DNA of 38,035 bases from Brevibacillus fortis (GTDB lineage: Bacteria; Bacillota; Bacilli; Brevibacillales; Brevibacillaceae): contig NZ_PXZM01000047.1 of NCBI RefSeq assembly GCF_003013395.1, positions 1 to 38,035 on the forward strand. Reading direction: 5' to 3'. This document shows, one piece after another, positions 14,868 through 23,325 of the stretch. A program made the translations under genes and the position numbers. How positions within the stretch are numbered: position 1 is the first letter of the stretch; each line of letters starts with the position of its first letter. The notes beneath the pieces were generated by a model that made no database searches, was not told the DNA's origin, and saw only the letters and a program-made list of their open reading frames with translations.

Positions 14868-15731
14868 ATGGCTACGCATCAAGAATACATACAATCTACT
14901 GACGATAAAAGTCGCGGTCATCTTCAAGGTGACTGTGAAAGCTGCTTTGGCTTGTGCTGTGTGGCATTGCCTTTTGCGGCTTCCTCAGACTTTGCCATCA
15001 ATAAAGACGCAGGCAAGCCCTGTAGTAACTTACAGGCAGACTTCCGGTGTGGTGTTCACACAAAGCTGAGGAAGATCGGCTTTCGCGGTTGTACTGTCTA
15101 CGATTGTTTTGGAGCTGGTCAAAAGGTGTCTCAAGTCACTTATGGCGGCCAAGATTGGCGTACAGTACCCGGATCGGCGAAGCAAATGTATGAAGTATTT
15201 CCGATCATGTGGCAGCTTCATGAGCTGCTTTGGTATATAACGGAGGCGTTGACCAAGCAAGCTGCCCAGTCCCTTCATTCTGAATTAAAGGAAGCGCTGG
15301 AGGAGACACAGCGCCTGACTGATCACAGTCCTGAGGACATCATGAAGCTGGACGTAGCTCTTCATCGAGCCAAAGTAAACGAACTATTGTTGCAGACAAG
15401 TGAATGGGTACGTAAGGAAGCGATTGCTAAGTACAAAGGGGGCAAGGAAGGTAAAACCTATGGCCGAGGAGCGGATCTCATCGGTGCCAAGCTCAAAGGC
15501 GCTGATTTACGAGGAGCCAATTTGCGCGGAGCTTATTTGATTGCTGCTGATCTAAGAGGAGCAGATTTGCGGGGAGCTGACCTCATTGGTGCAGATTTTC
15601 GCGATACAGATGTGAGCGGAGCGAACTTGACGGAGACGCTGTTTCTTACGCAAGTTCAGCTCAACGGGGCAAAGGGCGATGCAAGCACCAAGCTGCCTCC
15701 TTCGTTCATACGTCCACCGCACTGGGCGTAA
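14868..15731 (+). CDS. pentapeptide-repeat protein with an eight-cysteine N-terminal domain
   Basis: 287 aa, cytoplasmic. The N-terminal 85 residues hold eight cysteines (23, 26, 30, 31, 52, 61, 75, 80) in a C-x2-C-x3-CC-x20-C-x8-C-x13-C-x4-C pattern, recalling CxxCxxCC-type putative zinc- or iron-binding domains. A helical middle section follows (about 100-190). Residues about 200-265 form around a dozen pentapeptide repeats of the A-[DN]-L-x-G type, a right-handed beta helix too short to copy DNA as gyrase-protecting Qnr/MfpA proteins do. AGGAGG is 7 bases before the ATG. Single gene with its own terminator. Function unknown; a metal- or redox-linked adaptor is a guess. Confidence 0.8.
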   Translation: MATHQEYIQSTDDKSRGHLQGDCESCFGLCCVALPFAASSDFAINKDAGKPCSNLQADFRCGVHTKLRKIGFRGCTVYDCFGAGQKVSQVTYGGQDWRTVPGSAKQMYEVFPIMWQLHELLWYITEALTKQAAQSLHSELKEALEETQRLTDHSPEDIMKLDVALHRAKVNELLLQTSEWVRKEAIAKYKGGKEGKTYGRGADLIGAKLKGADLRGANLRGAYLIAADLRGADLRGADLIGADFRDTDVSGANLTETLFLTQVQLNGAKGDASTKLPPSFIRPPHWA

Positions 15732-15744
15732 TAAATGACGCAAG

Positions 15745-15779
15745 AGCAGGTTGTCATTCGCTGACAGCCTGCTTTTTTT
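15745..15779 (+). terminator. intrinsic terminator after the pentapeptide gene
   Basis: AGCAGGTTGTC (15745-15755) and GACAGCCTGCT (15763-15773) pair over 11 bp with one G-U, followed by seven T. Confidence 0.85.
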
Positions 15780-15793
15780 GCAAGTGAATGGAC

Positions 15794-15961
15794 TCAGAAT
15801 TGTCCAAAAAACTGAACCGTCGATTTTATGAGCCAAATAATAATGACGATGGACACATACTCAAAAATCATGTTTCGCCAAGGGAGTCTTTCTGTTGAAA
15901 AGAAGTATCTACAAAGCATGAAAAAAAACATCGCGCTTGCAATTTCCATGAACTCAGACAT
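15794..15961 (-). CDS. very small membrane protein, 55 aa, unknown
   Basis: On the minus strand GGAGGG stands 6 bases before an ATG at 15961 that opens 56 codons ending at TGA 15794-15796. The product has two hydrophobic stretches (ASAMFFFMLCRYFF near residues 8-21, IVIIIWLIKSTVQFF near 38-52) separated by STERLPWRNMIFEY, so it is probably a two-helix membrane protein. I recognise no family. It lies 29 bases downstream of the remains of an EF-Tu-domain-like gene on the same strand and may once have shared its transcript. The good ribosome site and composition argue for a real gene. Confidence 0.55.
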   Translation of the reverse strand: MSEFMEIASAMFFFMLCRYFFSTERLPWRNMIFEYVSIVIIIWLIKSTVQFFGQF

Positions 15962-15990
15962 GCGATTCCCTCCAAGACCAGACGCATTTT

Positions 15991-16323
15991 TTACGAATGC
16001 GGATTTGAATGTAACCCAATTATTTCAATTGTTTCGACTACCGCTACTCTTCTCGGACCTTCCATAAAATAACCGATCACACCAAGCTCCATTCTTTTTG
16101 TGTGGACCTCTTTACGCATATGGGGGAATAGAATCCACATGCGTGCAGTTCCTTAAAAGGCAAAGTTGCCTGTTATGCTCGTGTCATCTCCATCGTAAGC
16201 AAAATCACTTCGATAACCTTGAAACGGTGTCGACTTTCTCCCGCCCTGATTTTCAGAGTAAAATCGATACTTTACTCGAAAATCAGGGGGGTGGCTCCTT
16301 ATTTCTTCATAGGGAATCCACAT
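15991..16323 (-). pseudogene. broken EF-Tu-domain-like small protein gene
   Basis: On the minus strand GGAGG is 7 bases before an ATG at 16323. The frame reads 56 codons, including FYSENQGGRKSTPFQGYRSD, which matches the G-G-R-x-T-P-F-x-x-G-Y-R pattern of elongation factor Tu domain 3, then meets TAA at 16153-16155. In the same frame it resumes with GTARMWILFPHMRKEV and GVIGYFMEGPRRVAVVE, like the last strands of that domain, and ends at TAA 15991-15993. The middle is shorter than I expect, so an internal deletion plus a nonsense codon is likely. Stand-alone EF-Tu-like domains of about 110-130 aa occur in Bacillales with unknown role. An ATG at 16140 opens the second half but lacks a good ribosome site. 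Confidence 0.65.
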
Positions 16324-16405
16324 GTCAATTCCTCCGCTTATTAAAAATGTGTGTTAATACAATTCTACTATTTCCGTATTAACTATCGTGAGGCCCACAA
16401 ACTAG

Positions 16406-16423
16406 ACAAATTGCACAATTTGT
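16406..16423. promoter_or_regulatory. 18-bp palindrome
   Basis: ACAAATTG and CAATTTGT are perfect complements around a central CA. It sits within a looser repeat (CTATCGTG at 16383-16390 against CATGATAG at 16425-16432). It lies about 83 bases upstream of the broken minus-strand gene and could be its operator or a small RNA hairpin. Undecided. Confidence 0.35.
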
Positions 16424-16452
16424 TCATGATAGCAAGAAGGTAGGGGAAGTAG

Positions 16453-16602
16453 TTGGAGATTACCCAAGTGAACACAGGCATCTGCCAAAACGAAGAAAAC
16501 GCTAGACACGCAGAAAGCATGTCGACCGAGGAAGAAGCTGTTCCAATCAAGTTAGGCCCAGTAAAAGGGCCCATTTTTTGCGAAATAAGTGAAGAAGCAT
16601 AA
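16453..16602 (+). CDS. possible 49-aa protein (low confidence)
   Basis: A TTG at 16453 preceded by AGGGGA (5-6 bases) opens 50 codons. The acidic product (starts MEITQVNTGICQNEEN, ends IFCEISEEA) matches nothing I know. A terminator-like hairpin, GGCCC/GGGCC with a following T run (about 16556-16578), falls inside the frame, which argues against it. The stretch may instead be an untranslated RNA or remains of a gene. The rest of 16603-16785 shows no convincing gene. Confidence 0.2.
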   Translation: MEITQVNTGICQNEENARHAESMSTEEEAVPIKLGPVKGPIFCEISEEA

Positions 16603-16788
16603 GTCTAGACCAAATGAAAGGGGAAATCCTAAACAGTCACAGAGTGTTAAAAATCATGTAACGAATCGGACACCCTCTAGGGTCAAAAGTCCTGCTACAA
16701 TGATACATGACCGGAAAGATACAGGGTAAAACAAAAAACTCTCTCACGAAGATGAATGCGAAAAGGGGGTTACACGAGAGAGAATCAA

Positions 16789-16806
16789 TTGTGAATTTTT
16801 TCACAT
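16789..16806. promoter_or_regulatory. Rex-binding site 1 upstream of cydA
   Basis: TTGTGAATTTTTTCACAT matches the Bacillus Rex consensus TTGTGA-N6-TCACAA except for its last base. Rex represses cyd genes when NADH is low and leaves DNA when NADH rises (established in Bacillus). Centre-to-centre distance to the next site is 22 bp, two helical turns. Confidence 0.8.
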
Positions 16807-16810
16807 ATAT

Positions 16811-16828
16811 TTGTGATTTTTTTCACAA
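16811..16828. promoter_or_regulatory. Rex-binding site 2 upstream of cydA
   Basis: TTGTGATTTTTTTCACAA is an exact TTGTGA-N6-TCACAA Rex site, 82 bases before the cydA start. A candidate extended -10 (TGGTATGCT, about 16856-16864) lies downstream, so Rex bound here would block RNA polymerase. I cannot fix the promoter with certainty. Confidence 0.88.
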
Positions 16829-16910
16829 AGTCGTAATAAATGCTGGTTACCCCACTGGTATGCTTCCGGTACATAAAAGGCCAAAACGCGAATAGAAAGG
16901 GATCTTGTAC

Positions 16911-18326
16911 ATGGATATAGTGGATTTGGGACGACTTCAATTTGCGATAACAACCATCTTTCATTTTGTTTTTGTGCCGATTTCCATCGGGCTGTCATTG
17001 TTAGTAGCCATTATGGAAACGATGTATGTAGTAAAAAAGAATGACTTGTACAAAAAAATGGCCAAGTTTTGGGGAACCTTTTTACTCATAAATTTTGCTG
17101 TCGGGATCGTGACAGGGATTATGCAGGAGTTCCAATTTGGGATGAACTGGTCTGATTTCTCACGATTCGTCGGCGACGTATTTGGAACACCGCTAGCGAT
17201 TGAGGCCCTCTTAGCATTCTTCCTCGAATCGACTTTTATTGGATTATGGGTGTTCGGTTGGGATCGATTGTCCAAAGGTGTGCATCTCGCATGTATATGG
17301 CTCGTATCGATCGGAACGATTCTTTCGGCCCTTTGGATTTTGGCAGCCAACTCGTTTATGCAGCAGCCAGTCGGCTTTGCTATTAATAACGGACGTGCAG
17401 AGATGGTCGATTTCTTCGCCCTCCTTACCAACGGACAATTACTATATGAATTCCCGCATACCGTATTTGCGGCATTCGCGACAGGTGCCTTCCTGGTAGC
17501 AGGTATCAGTGCTTGGAAGCTATTGAAAAAACAAGACGTTACATTCTTTGTGCAATCGTTCAAAATCGCGATCGTGGTAGCATTGATTTCCTCGCTTGCG
17601 ATTGCTCAATTCGGTCACGGTCAGGCACAGTATTTGGTTGCTACCCAACCGATGAAAATGGCAGCGAGTGAAGGGCTATGGGAAACAAGCTCGGACCCAG
17701 CTCCTTGGACGGTTTTTGCAACGATTGATCCAGAAAAACAAGAAAACGGTTTTGAAATAAAAATTCCTTACTTGCTTAGCGTCCTGACGTATAACTCACT
17801 GTCAGGTTCTGTACCGGGCATGTTGGAATTGCAGGCAGAGTATGAGAAAACCTACGGTCCAGGAAACTACATTCCACCAGTTCGGACGACTTTCTGGAGC
17901 TTCCGTATCATGGTGGCGGGCGGAAGTGCAATGATTTTGCTGGCTTTGTACGGGGCATATCTGACTTTCCGCAAAAAGCTGGAACAGCCAAACAAGCGGT
18001 TCATGCAGCTGATGGTTGCGGGTATCTCCTTACCATTCATCGCAAACTCGGCAGGGTGGATCATGACAGAGGTAGGTCGTCAGCCGTGGACGGTATTCGG
18101 GCTACTGCGTGTTGAAGATTCGGTTTCACCAAGCATTAGCACAGGAGAGGTATGGTTCTCTCTTATCGCCTTTACGACTATTTATCTAATCCTGCTCTGC
18201 CTCTTGGCTTATCTGTTTGCTCGTGTGGCCAAAAAAGGACCGGATATGGATAGTCATGAGGAAGTAGAGGATTTACAGGTTCAGGATCCATTTGATCGTG
18301 TAAGGAGTGAACGTTATGGAGCTTAA
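16911..18326 (+). CDS. cydA: cytochrome bd quinol oxidase subunit I
   Basis: 471 aa integral membrane subunit that binds quinol and all three haems and, with CydB, reduces oxygen to water at low oxygen. Visible ligands and motifs: His18 in TTIFHFVF, Glu residues in GIMQEFQFG and FFLESTFIG, the His of LYEFPHTVFA, the quinol-loop start QPMKMAASEG, and GRQPWTVFG near the C-terminus. The short Q-loop and length near 470 aa are typical of Bacillus-type CydA. The ATG at 16911 has AAAGGG 9-11 bases upstream. First gene of cydABDC; its end overlaps cydB by 11 bases. Two Rex sites precede it. Confidence 0.97.
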   Translation: MDIVDLGRLQFAITTIFHFVFVPISIGLSLLVAIMETMYVVKKNDLYKKMAKFWGTFLLINFAVGIVTGIMQEFQFGMNWSDFSRFVGDVFGTPLAIEALLAFFLESTFIGLWVFGWDRLSKGVHLACIWLVSIGTILSALWILAANSFMQQPVGFAINNGRAEMVDFFALLTNGQLLYEFPHTVFAAFATGAFLVAGISAWKLLKKQDVTFFVQSFKIAIVVALISSLAIAQFGHGQAQYLVATQPMKMAASEGLWETSSDPAPWTVFATIDPEKQENGFEIKIPYLLSVLTYNSLSGSVPGMLELQAEYEKTYGPGNYIPPVRTTFWSFRIMVAGGSAMILLALYGAYLTFRKKLEQPNKRFMQLMVAGISLPFIANSAGWIMTEVGRQPWTVFGLLRVEDSVSPSISTGEVWFSLIAFTTIYLILLCLLAYLFARVAKKGPDMDSHEEVEDLQVQDPFDRVRSERYGA

Positions 18327-19329
18327 TGAACTGTGGTTCCTACTCATTGCCGTTCTGTTTACCGGATTTTTCTTTCTCGAAGGCTTCGACTTTGGTGTCG
18401 GTATGGCTACGCGCCTGCTATCACGAAATGATTTACAAACCCGGGTTCTGATTAATACGATTGGACCGTTCTGGGATGCCAATGAAGTTTGGCTGATTAC
18501 AGCCGCTGGTGCGATGTTTGCAGCGTTTCCAGAGTGGTATTCCACGATGTTTAGCGGGTATTATCTCGTGCTTACGCTAATTCTGCTTGCGTTGATTGGA
18601 CGCGGGGTTGCATTTGAATTTAGAGGTAAGGGGAGGGGCGAGGCTTGGAAAAAGACGTGGGACGTAGCGATACTGATTGGAAGCTTTGTACCGCCGATGT
18701 TGTTCGGAATGATCTTTGCCAGCCTGGTGAAAGGTGTACCGATTGATCAAAATATGGAAATGACTGCAGGCTTCTCTGACATTGTGAATGGGTACTCGGT
18801 GTGGGCAGGTCTGACAGTAACGGGTCTATGTTTGCTGCACGGTCTCAACTTCATCTCACTGCGCACAGTAGGCGAGCTGCGTGAAAAATCACGTGTACTG
18901 GCAGCGAAGCTGTTGCCGATGCAAGCGGTTCTCATGGCGGTGCTTGTAGGGTGGACATTCATGGTAACCGATCTGTTTGAGCGTCAGGGATTTCTGCTGA
19001 CAGCAGCCGTACTCTTAGGTGTGATCGCTTTTGTACTGGCTCGTCACTTCTTGAGACAAGGCAGGGAAGGATGGGCTTTCGGGATGACAGGTGCGATGAT
19101 CTTGTTGACGTTCGTCTCGATGTTCATCGGTTTGTTCCCACGGGTGATGGTCAGCACGATTGATAGCGCGTTTGATTTGACCCTCTATAATGCAGCTTCG
19201 AGTCCATACACGTTAAAAGCAATGACCATTGTTGCAGCAGTGCTTTTACCGTTTGTGCTAGCCTATCAGGCTTGGAGCTACTTCGTTTTCCACAAACGAG
19301 TCACTGAAAAGGATCATTTGGAGTACTAA
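18316..19329 (+). CDS. cydB: cytochrome bd quinol oxidase subunit II
   Basis: 337 aa with about eight to nine membrane helices, the partner that stabilises CydA. Family hallmarks are the N-terminal LWFLLIAVLFTGFFFLEGFD with GVGMATRLL, then NTIGPFWDANEVWLITAAGA and the Arg/Glu-containing GRGVAFEFRGK. The ATG at 18316 lies inside the end of cydA (11-base overlap) with AAGGAG 8 bases upstream, so translation is probably coupled. Its TAA shares its last A with the ATG of the next gene (TAATG). Confidence 0.97.
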   Translation: MELNELWFLLIAVLFTGFFFLEGFDFGVGMATRLLSRNDLQTRVLINTIGPFWDANEVWLITAAGAMFAAFPEWYSTMFSGYYLVLTLILLALIGRGVAFEFRGKGRGEAWKKTWDVAILIGSFVPPMLFGMIFASLVKGVPIDQNMEMTAGFSDIVNGYSVWAGLTVTGLCLLHGLNFISLRTVGELREKSRVLAAKLLPMQAVLMAVLVGWTFMVTDLFERQGFLLTAAVLLGVIAFVLARHFLRQGREGWAFGMTGAMILLTFVSMFIGLFPRVMVSTIDSAFDLTLYNAASSPYTLKAMTIVAAVLLPFVLAYQAWSYFVFHKRVTEKDHLEY

Positions 19330-21074
19330 TGGACAAGGAATTGTTCCGCTTACAGGGAATCCGACCGGTTATGCTGCTGCTAGCCGGCCTTTCCCTCCTG
19401 CAAAGTGCGGCAATTATCGGTCAGGCACTGCTTTTGGCGAAATCGATCGCGATATTGTTTGAAGGTCAAGCGGTCCAGATGGCGTACCAGCCGCTTGCAC
19501 TGTTTTTGGTCATGATAGCCGCTCGACATACCATCGTTTGGCTGCAAAAGAAAGTCGCTGGCCGTTTTGCTGAAGCTTCCAGTGAGTCTTTACAGCAACG
19601 AGTTTTATCCCGATTGTTCGAGCGTGGTCCACGTTTTGCCGCCAGTGAAGGAAGCGGAAAGCTTGTTACGCTTGTCCTGGAAGGTGTCGATCGTGTACGT
19701 ACCTACCTGGAGTTGTCTGTTCCGCGCACGCTGGATATGGTTTTTGTTACGTTTCCGCTTCTGGCATTTGTCTACATGCAAGATGTTATTTCTGGACTGA
19801 TCCTGACGGTAACGCTGCCTGTTCTCATCGGATTTTTTATCGTACTCGGTCTGGCGGCGCGTAAACAAGCAGACAAACAATGGCGTTCGTATCGAATGCT
19901 ATCCCATCAATTCACCGATTCGCTTCGCGGGCTGGAAACGCTCCGGTTTTTGGGACGCAGCAAAGACCATGGGGAGACAGTCGGAAGAGTGAGCGATCAA
20001 TATCGATCCGCGACGATGCGTACGTTGCGTGTCGCCTTCTTGTCATCTTTGGCACTCGACTTTTTCAGCATGCTGTCGGTTGCGTTTGTGGCAGTCGGTC
20101 TTGGGCTGCGGCTGATTGAAGGGAACTTTGGATTTGAAACGGCATTGGTCATCCTGATTCTTGCGCCGGAATACTTTTTGCCTGTGCGGATGCTGGGATC
20201 GGACTATCACGCCTCATTGGATGGCAAGGAAGCATTGGGGACTATTCGTACCATTATCGATAGTGGCGCTCCGGATGAACACAGGGAGGAAACACATGCA
20301 ACGAATAGCCGAACATCTCTGACAGGTGTATTGGATGGATCGATTACCTTGTCCCATATTCGTGTCGTCGGTGAGGATGGAAGACAGCTACTGGGTGAGG
20401 TATCTGCGGAATTGGACAGCAACATGAAAAAAGTAGGCATTGTTGGGGCGAGCGGAGCTGGTAAATCAACTCTTCTCGGAGTGCTAGGCGGCTTTTCTGA
20501 TCCTGAAGCTGGTGTGGTACAAGTAGATGGGCAACCCATCATAGGGGATGCGAAAAAGGAGTGGCAGCGGCAAATCGCTTACATTCCACAGCACCCGTAT
20601 TTATTCAGTCAATCGTTGGCAGATAACATTCGCTTCTATGAGCCGGAAGCGACGCAGGAACAGGTGGAGCAGGTGATTCGTGACGTCGGTCTGGGAGAGC
20701 TGGTAGACAGCTTGCCAAATGGCTGTGACGAGATCATTGGCGAAGGGGGCAGAACGCTAAGCGGCGGACAGGCACAGCGGGTTGCATTGGGACGTGCGCT
20801 GCTTGGCAACCGACCAGTGATTTTGCTCGACGAGCCGACTGCTCACTTAGATATTGAAACGGAATGGAAGCTAAAACAAACCATGCTCTCAGTGTTGGGG
20901 GACAGACGCGTATTTTTGGCCACACATCGCCTGCATTGGATGCGAGACATGGATTGGATTTGGGTAATTGATCAGGGACGACTGGTAGAGGCGGACACCT
21001 ATGAACAGCTCGTTGCACAGAAAGGCGTATTTTATCGGTTGTTGACAGCTGGTGTCAAGGGGGAGAAAGGATGA
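19329..21074 (+). CDS. cydD: thiol reductant ABC exporter, subunit CydD
   Basis: 581 aa half-transporter: six membrane helices in about residues 1-300, then an ATPase domain with Walker A (GASGAGKST), signature LSGGQAQRVALGRAL, Walker B (VILLDEPTAHLD) and a switch His in ATHRLHWM. With CydC it forms the heterodimer needed to assemble cytochrome bd, exporting glutathione or cysteine in E. coli; in Bacillus the exported thiol is less clear. The name follows E. coli domain type; in B. subtilis papers the first ABC gene of this operon is called cydC. Start and stop overlap both neighbours, so the four genes are one transcript. Confidence 0.93.
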   Translation: MDKELFRLQGIRPVMLLLAGLSLLQSAAIIGQALLLAKSIAILFEGQAVQMAYQPLALFLVMIAARHTIVWLQKKVAGRFAEASSESLQQRVLSRLFERGPRFAASEGSGKLVTLVLEGVDRVRTYLELSVPRTLDMVFVTFPLLAFVYMQDVISGLILTVTLPVLIGFFIVLGLAARKQADKQWRSYRMLSHQFTDSLRGLETLRFLGRSKDHGETVGRVSDQYRSATMRTLRVAFLSSLALDFFSMLSVAFVAVGLGLRLIEGNFGFETALVILILAPEYFLPVRMLGSDYHASLDGKEALGTIRTIIDSGAPDEHREETHATNSRTSLTGVLDGSITLSHIRVVGEDGRQLLGEVSAELDSNMKKVGIVGASGAGKSTLLGVLGGFSDPEAGVVQVDGQPIIGDAKKEWQRQIAYIPQHPYLFSQSLADNIRFYEPEATQEQVEQVIRDVGLGELVDSLPNGCDEIIGEGGRTLSGGQAQRVALGRALLGNRPVILLDEPTAHLDIETEWKLKQTMLSVLGDRRVFLATHRLHWMRDMDWIWVIDQGRLVEADTYEQLVAQKGVFYRLLTAGVKGEKG

Positions 21075-22828
21075 AGGAAGCGCGAGAAGGCAATCAGGGG
21101 TGGTTTCTTCCATACTTTCGCCAGTTTTTCTGGCAGTTTGCCGCAGCGGCCTTGCTGGGAACCTTGGCAGTGGCATGTGCGGGCGCTTTGCTATATACGT
21201 CCGGATATCTGATCTCCCGTTCCGCACTCAAGCCTGAAAACGTCTTAATGGTCTATGTTCCTATCGTACTTGTCCGGGCTTTTGGCTTTAGCAAAGCAGT
21301 CATTCAGTACCTGGAGCGTTTGGTTGGACACGATGCAGCTTTGCGTGTGTTGTCAGGTATGCGTGTGCGTTTGTACAAGGCCATCGAACCGCAAGCGCAG
21401 CTCCTGGGCACTCGTTTTCGTACGGGAGATCTACTTGGTGTACTGGCGGATGATATCGAACAACTACAGAACGTCTATCTGCGCTTTGTGCTGCCAGTCG
21501 TCTCGGCGGTACTCCTTTACGCGGCAGGTATTGTGGCACTGGGAAGAATGGACGGGATGTTCGCGTTATTGATGGCGTTGTACTGTGGTTTTCTGCTGTT
21601 TGTTGCTCCGGCAGTAGTCTTGTGGGCATCCATTGCCAAGAGTCGTCGGTTCAAACAAGAGAGACAGGCAGCGTACCGAGAGCTGACTGATGCTGTTTTT
21701 GGCATGAGTGACTGGATTCTCAGTGGTCGTACGCAGCAGTTTCTCCAGTTGTTTACAAGACGACAAAAGGCCACTGCCCAGATCGAAAACTCCATTCGAC
21801 GCGGAGAATGGCGAGTACAGTGGATGTCCCAGTGTGCAATCGGGGGAGCCATTGTCTTACTGGTCATCTGGGCAGGCGGACTTGCCACTGCGAATCAGAT
21901 TCCTGTTACGCTGATTGCTGCGATTGGGCTGGTCGCATTTCCGTTGATGGATGCATTTGCTCGGATTTCTGACGCTGTTGTGCGTATGCCAGAATACAGG
22001 GAGTCTCTGGGGCGGCTTCGGGAGATCGAGGGCAGTCGTCCATCCATTGTGGAAGCGCAGATGGAAAAGGTGGCAGATCAAGCTGGAGGCAGTTTGAAGC
22101 TGGATCATGTTCATTTTCGCTACTCACAAGCCAGCAATTGGAGTGTGCAGGACGTGTCTTTTGAGGTACCTCAAGGGGGGAAAATCGCGTTGCTCGGTCG
22201 CAGTGGAGCTGGTAAATCCACGATACTGAACTTGATTCGAGGAGCCATACAGCCTAATGCAGGCCAGGTGACTGTAAATGGGCAGCCTGTCCAATCAGAG
22301 GAAGCTTCTGCTTGTTTGTTTTCCGTTTTGAATCAGCAGCCGTATTTGTTTGACACAACCGTAGCCAATAACATCAGGCTCGGTCGATCCGATGCGTCCG
22401 ATGAAGAAGTTCGTGCTGTCACAGCTCAAGTCGGTCTGGATCAGTTGATTGAATCTTTACCAGACGGTTATCAAACACGGATGCAGGAAACTGGTCTGCG
22501 CTTCTCTGGCGGAGAAAGGCAGCGTATAGCCCTTGCCCGGATTTTGCTGCAAGACAAGCCGATTGTTCTCCTTGACGAGCCGACGGTGGGATTAGATCCG
22601 TTGACTGAGCGCGACCTGATGGAAACGATCTTTCGTGTCTTGTACGGGAAAACATTGATCTGGGTGACTCACCACTTGAGCGGTGTAGAGCAAATGGACG
22701 AGGTTATTTTTATGGAGCAGGGAGTCATCTCGATGCGGGGGACACATGAGCAGTTGTATCAGGACAATCCAAGATATCGCAACTTGTATACATTGGACTG
22801 TCCGTTGGCGTCAGATTTAGAAAAATAA
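21071..22828 (+). CDS. cydC: thiol reductant ABC exporter, subunit CydC
   Basis: 585 aa half-transporter with an N-terminal six-helix domain (typical LLYTSGYLISRSALKPE and the QYLERLVGHDAALRVL stretch) and a C-terminal ATPase: Walker A GRSGAGKST, signature FSGGERQRIALARIL, Walker B IVLLDEPTVGLD, switch His in VTHHLSG. It starts by ATGA overlap with cydD. B. subtilis literature calls this position cydD. Last gene of the operon, followed by a terminator. Confidence 0.93.
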   Translation: MKEAREGNQGWFLPYFRQFFWQFAAAALLGTLAVACAGALLYTSGYLISRSALKPENVLMVYVPIVLVRAFGFSKAVIQYLERLVGHDAALRVLSGMRVRLYKAIEPQAQLLGTRFRTGDLLGVLADDIEQLQNVYLRFVLPVVSAVLLYAAGIVALGRMDGMFALLMALYCGFLLFVAPAVVLWASIAKSRRFKQERQAAYRELTDAVFGMSDWILSGRTQQFLQLFTRRQKATAQIENSIRRGEWRVQWMSQCAIGGAIVLLVIWAGGLATANQIPVTLIAAIGLVAFPLMDAFARISDAVVRMPEYRESLGRLREIEGSRPSIVEAQMEKVADQAGGSLKLDHVHFRYSQASNWSVQDVSFEVPQGGKIALLGRSGAGKSTILNLIRGAIQPNAGQVTVNGQPVQSEEASACLFSVLNQQPYLFDTTVANNIRLGRSDASDEEVRAVTAQVGLDQLIESLPDGYQTRMQETGLRFSGGERQRIALARILLQDKPIVLLDEPTVGLDPLTERDLMETIFRVLYGKTLIWVTHHLSGVEQMDEVIFMEQGVISMRGTHEQLYQDNPRYRNLYTLDCPLASDLEK

Positions 22829-22837
22829 GAAGAGGAA

Positions 22838-22868
22838 AAAGGCTGCTCCGGAGAGGAACAGCCTTTAT
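22838..22868 (+). terminator. intrinsic terminator after the cyd operon
   Basis: AAAGGCTG, C bulge, TCC pairs with GGA, A bulge, CAGCCTTT (22838-22866). The T tract is short, but A/T runs on both sides let it serve the convergent ymaF gene too. Confidence 0.75.
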
Positions 22869-22871
22869 CAT

Positions 22872-23210
22872 TTAAGATAGAGCTTCGCTGGTTACACCCC
22901 GGTAGTAATGAGTATGCCCGTCATCGTAAGTGGTTTGCCCTGAAAACTCGTGGTAATGGCTTCCGTCCGGCAGCGGAATAGGCGGACTAGTCCATCCTCT
23001 GTAGTGATGCACATGTCCATCATCAAACGTAGTGGTACCTTCGTAGTAATGGACGTGCCGATCTCTCATTCCTTCTGGGGGCGATGTTCTTCCGCGTATA
23101 CGATGACGATGACGACCCGAAACGGTTGTTAGTGTTTCGTACCCATGAAAATGCCCGGGCCTATCGGCAAATCGGATAAAGCGTAATGAATGAGAGTGCT
23201 GAGAGCTCAT
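22872..23210 (-). CDS. ymaF: YmaF-family histidine-rich protein
   Basis: 112 aa, soluble and very rich in His, Tyr and Gly. Four to five copies of a short unit, D-G-H-x-H-x-Y-x-G-x-T-[ST], are spaced 20-30 residues apart (RDRHVHYYEGTTTFDDGH, DGSHYHEFSGQTTYDDGH), which defines the YmaF family. The histidine pairs suggest metal binding, but no function is established to my knowledge. A nine-residue longer start is possible; AAAGGGG placed 8 bases before the ATG at 23210 favours the shorter form. Single gene. Confidence 0.85.
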   Translation of the reverse strand: MSSQHSHSLRFIRFADRPGHFHGYETLTTVSGRHRHRIRGRTSPPEGMRDRHVHYYEGTTTFDDGHVHHYRGWTSPPIPLPDGSHYHEFSGQTTYDDGHTHYYRGVTSEALS

Positions 23211-23325
23211 CAAGAAACGCCCCTTTGCCTTCATTTATCACTAGTAAATGCGGTTGCCAGGCGTTTCGAAACGGACATTCGCCTATAAGCTCAATAACTT
23301 ACCAAAGTAGAAGGCTCTCGTCTGC

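Noticed and set aside
16383..16574. 63-codon minus-strand frame starting MGPFTGPN
   Set aside because: No ribosome site, and it begins inside a hairpin; a faint resemblance to GerPF-like starts is not sustained.
16741..16782. CTCTCTC/GAGAGAG inverted repeat near cydA as a terminator
   Set aside because: The loop is about 30 bases and no T tract follows; it may matter in the leader, but it does not fit a terminator.
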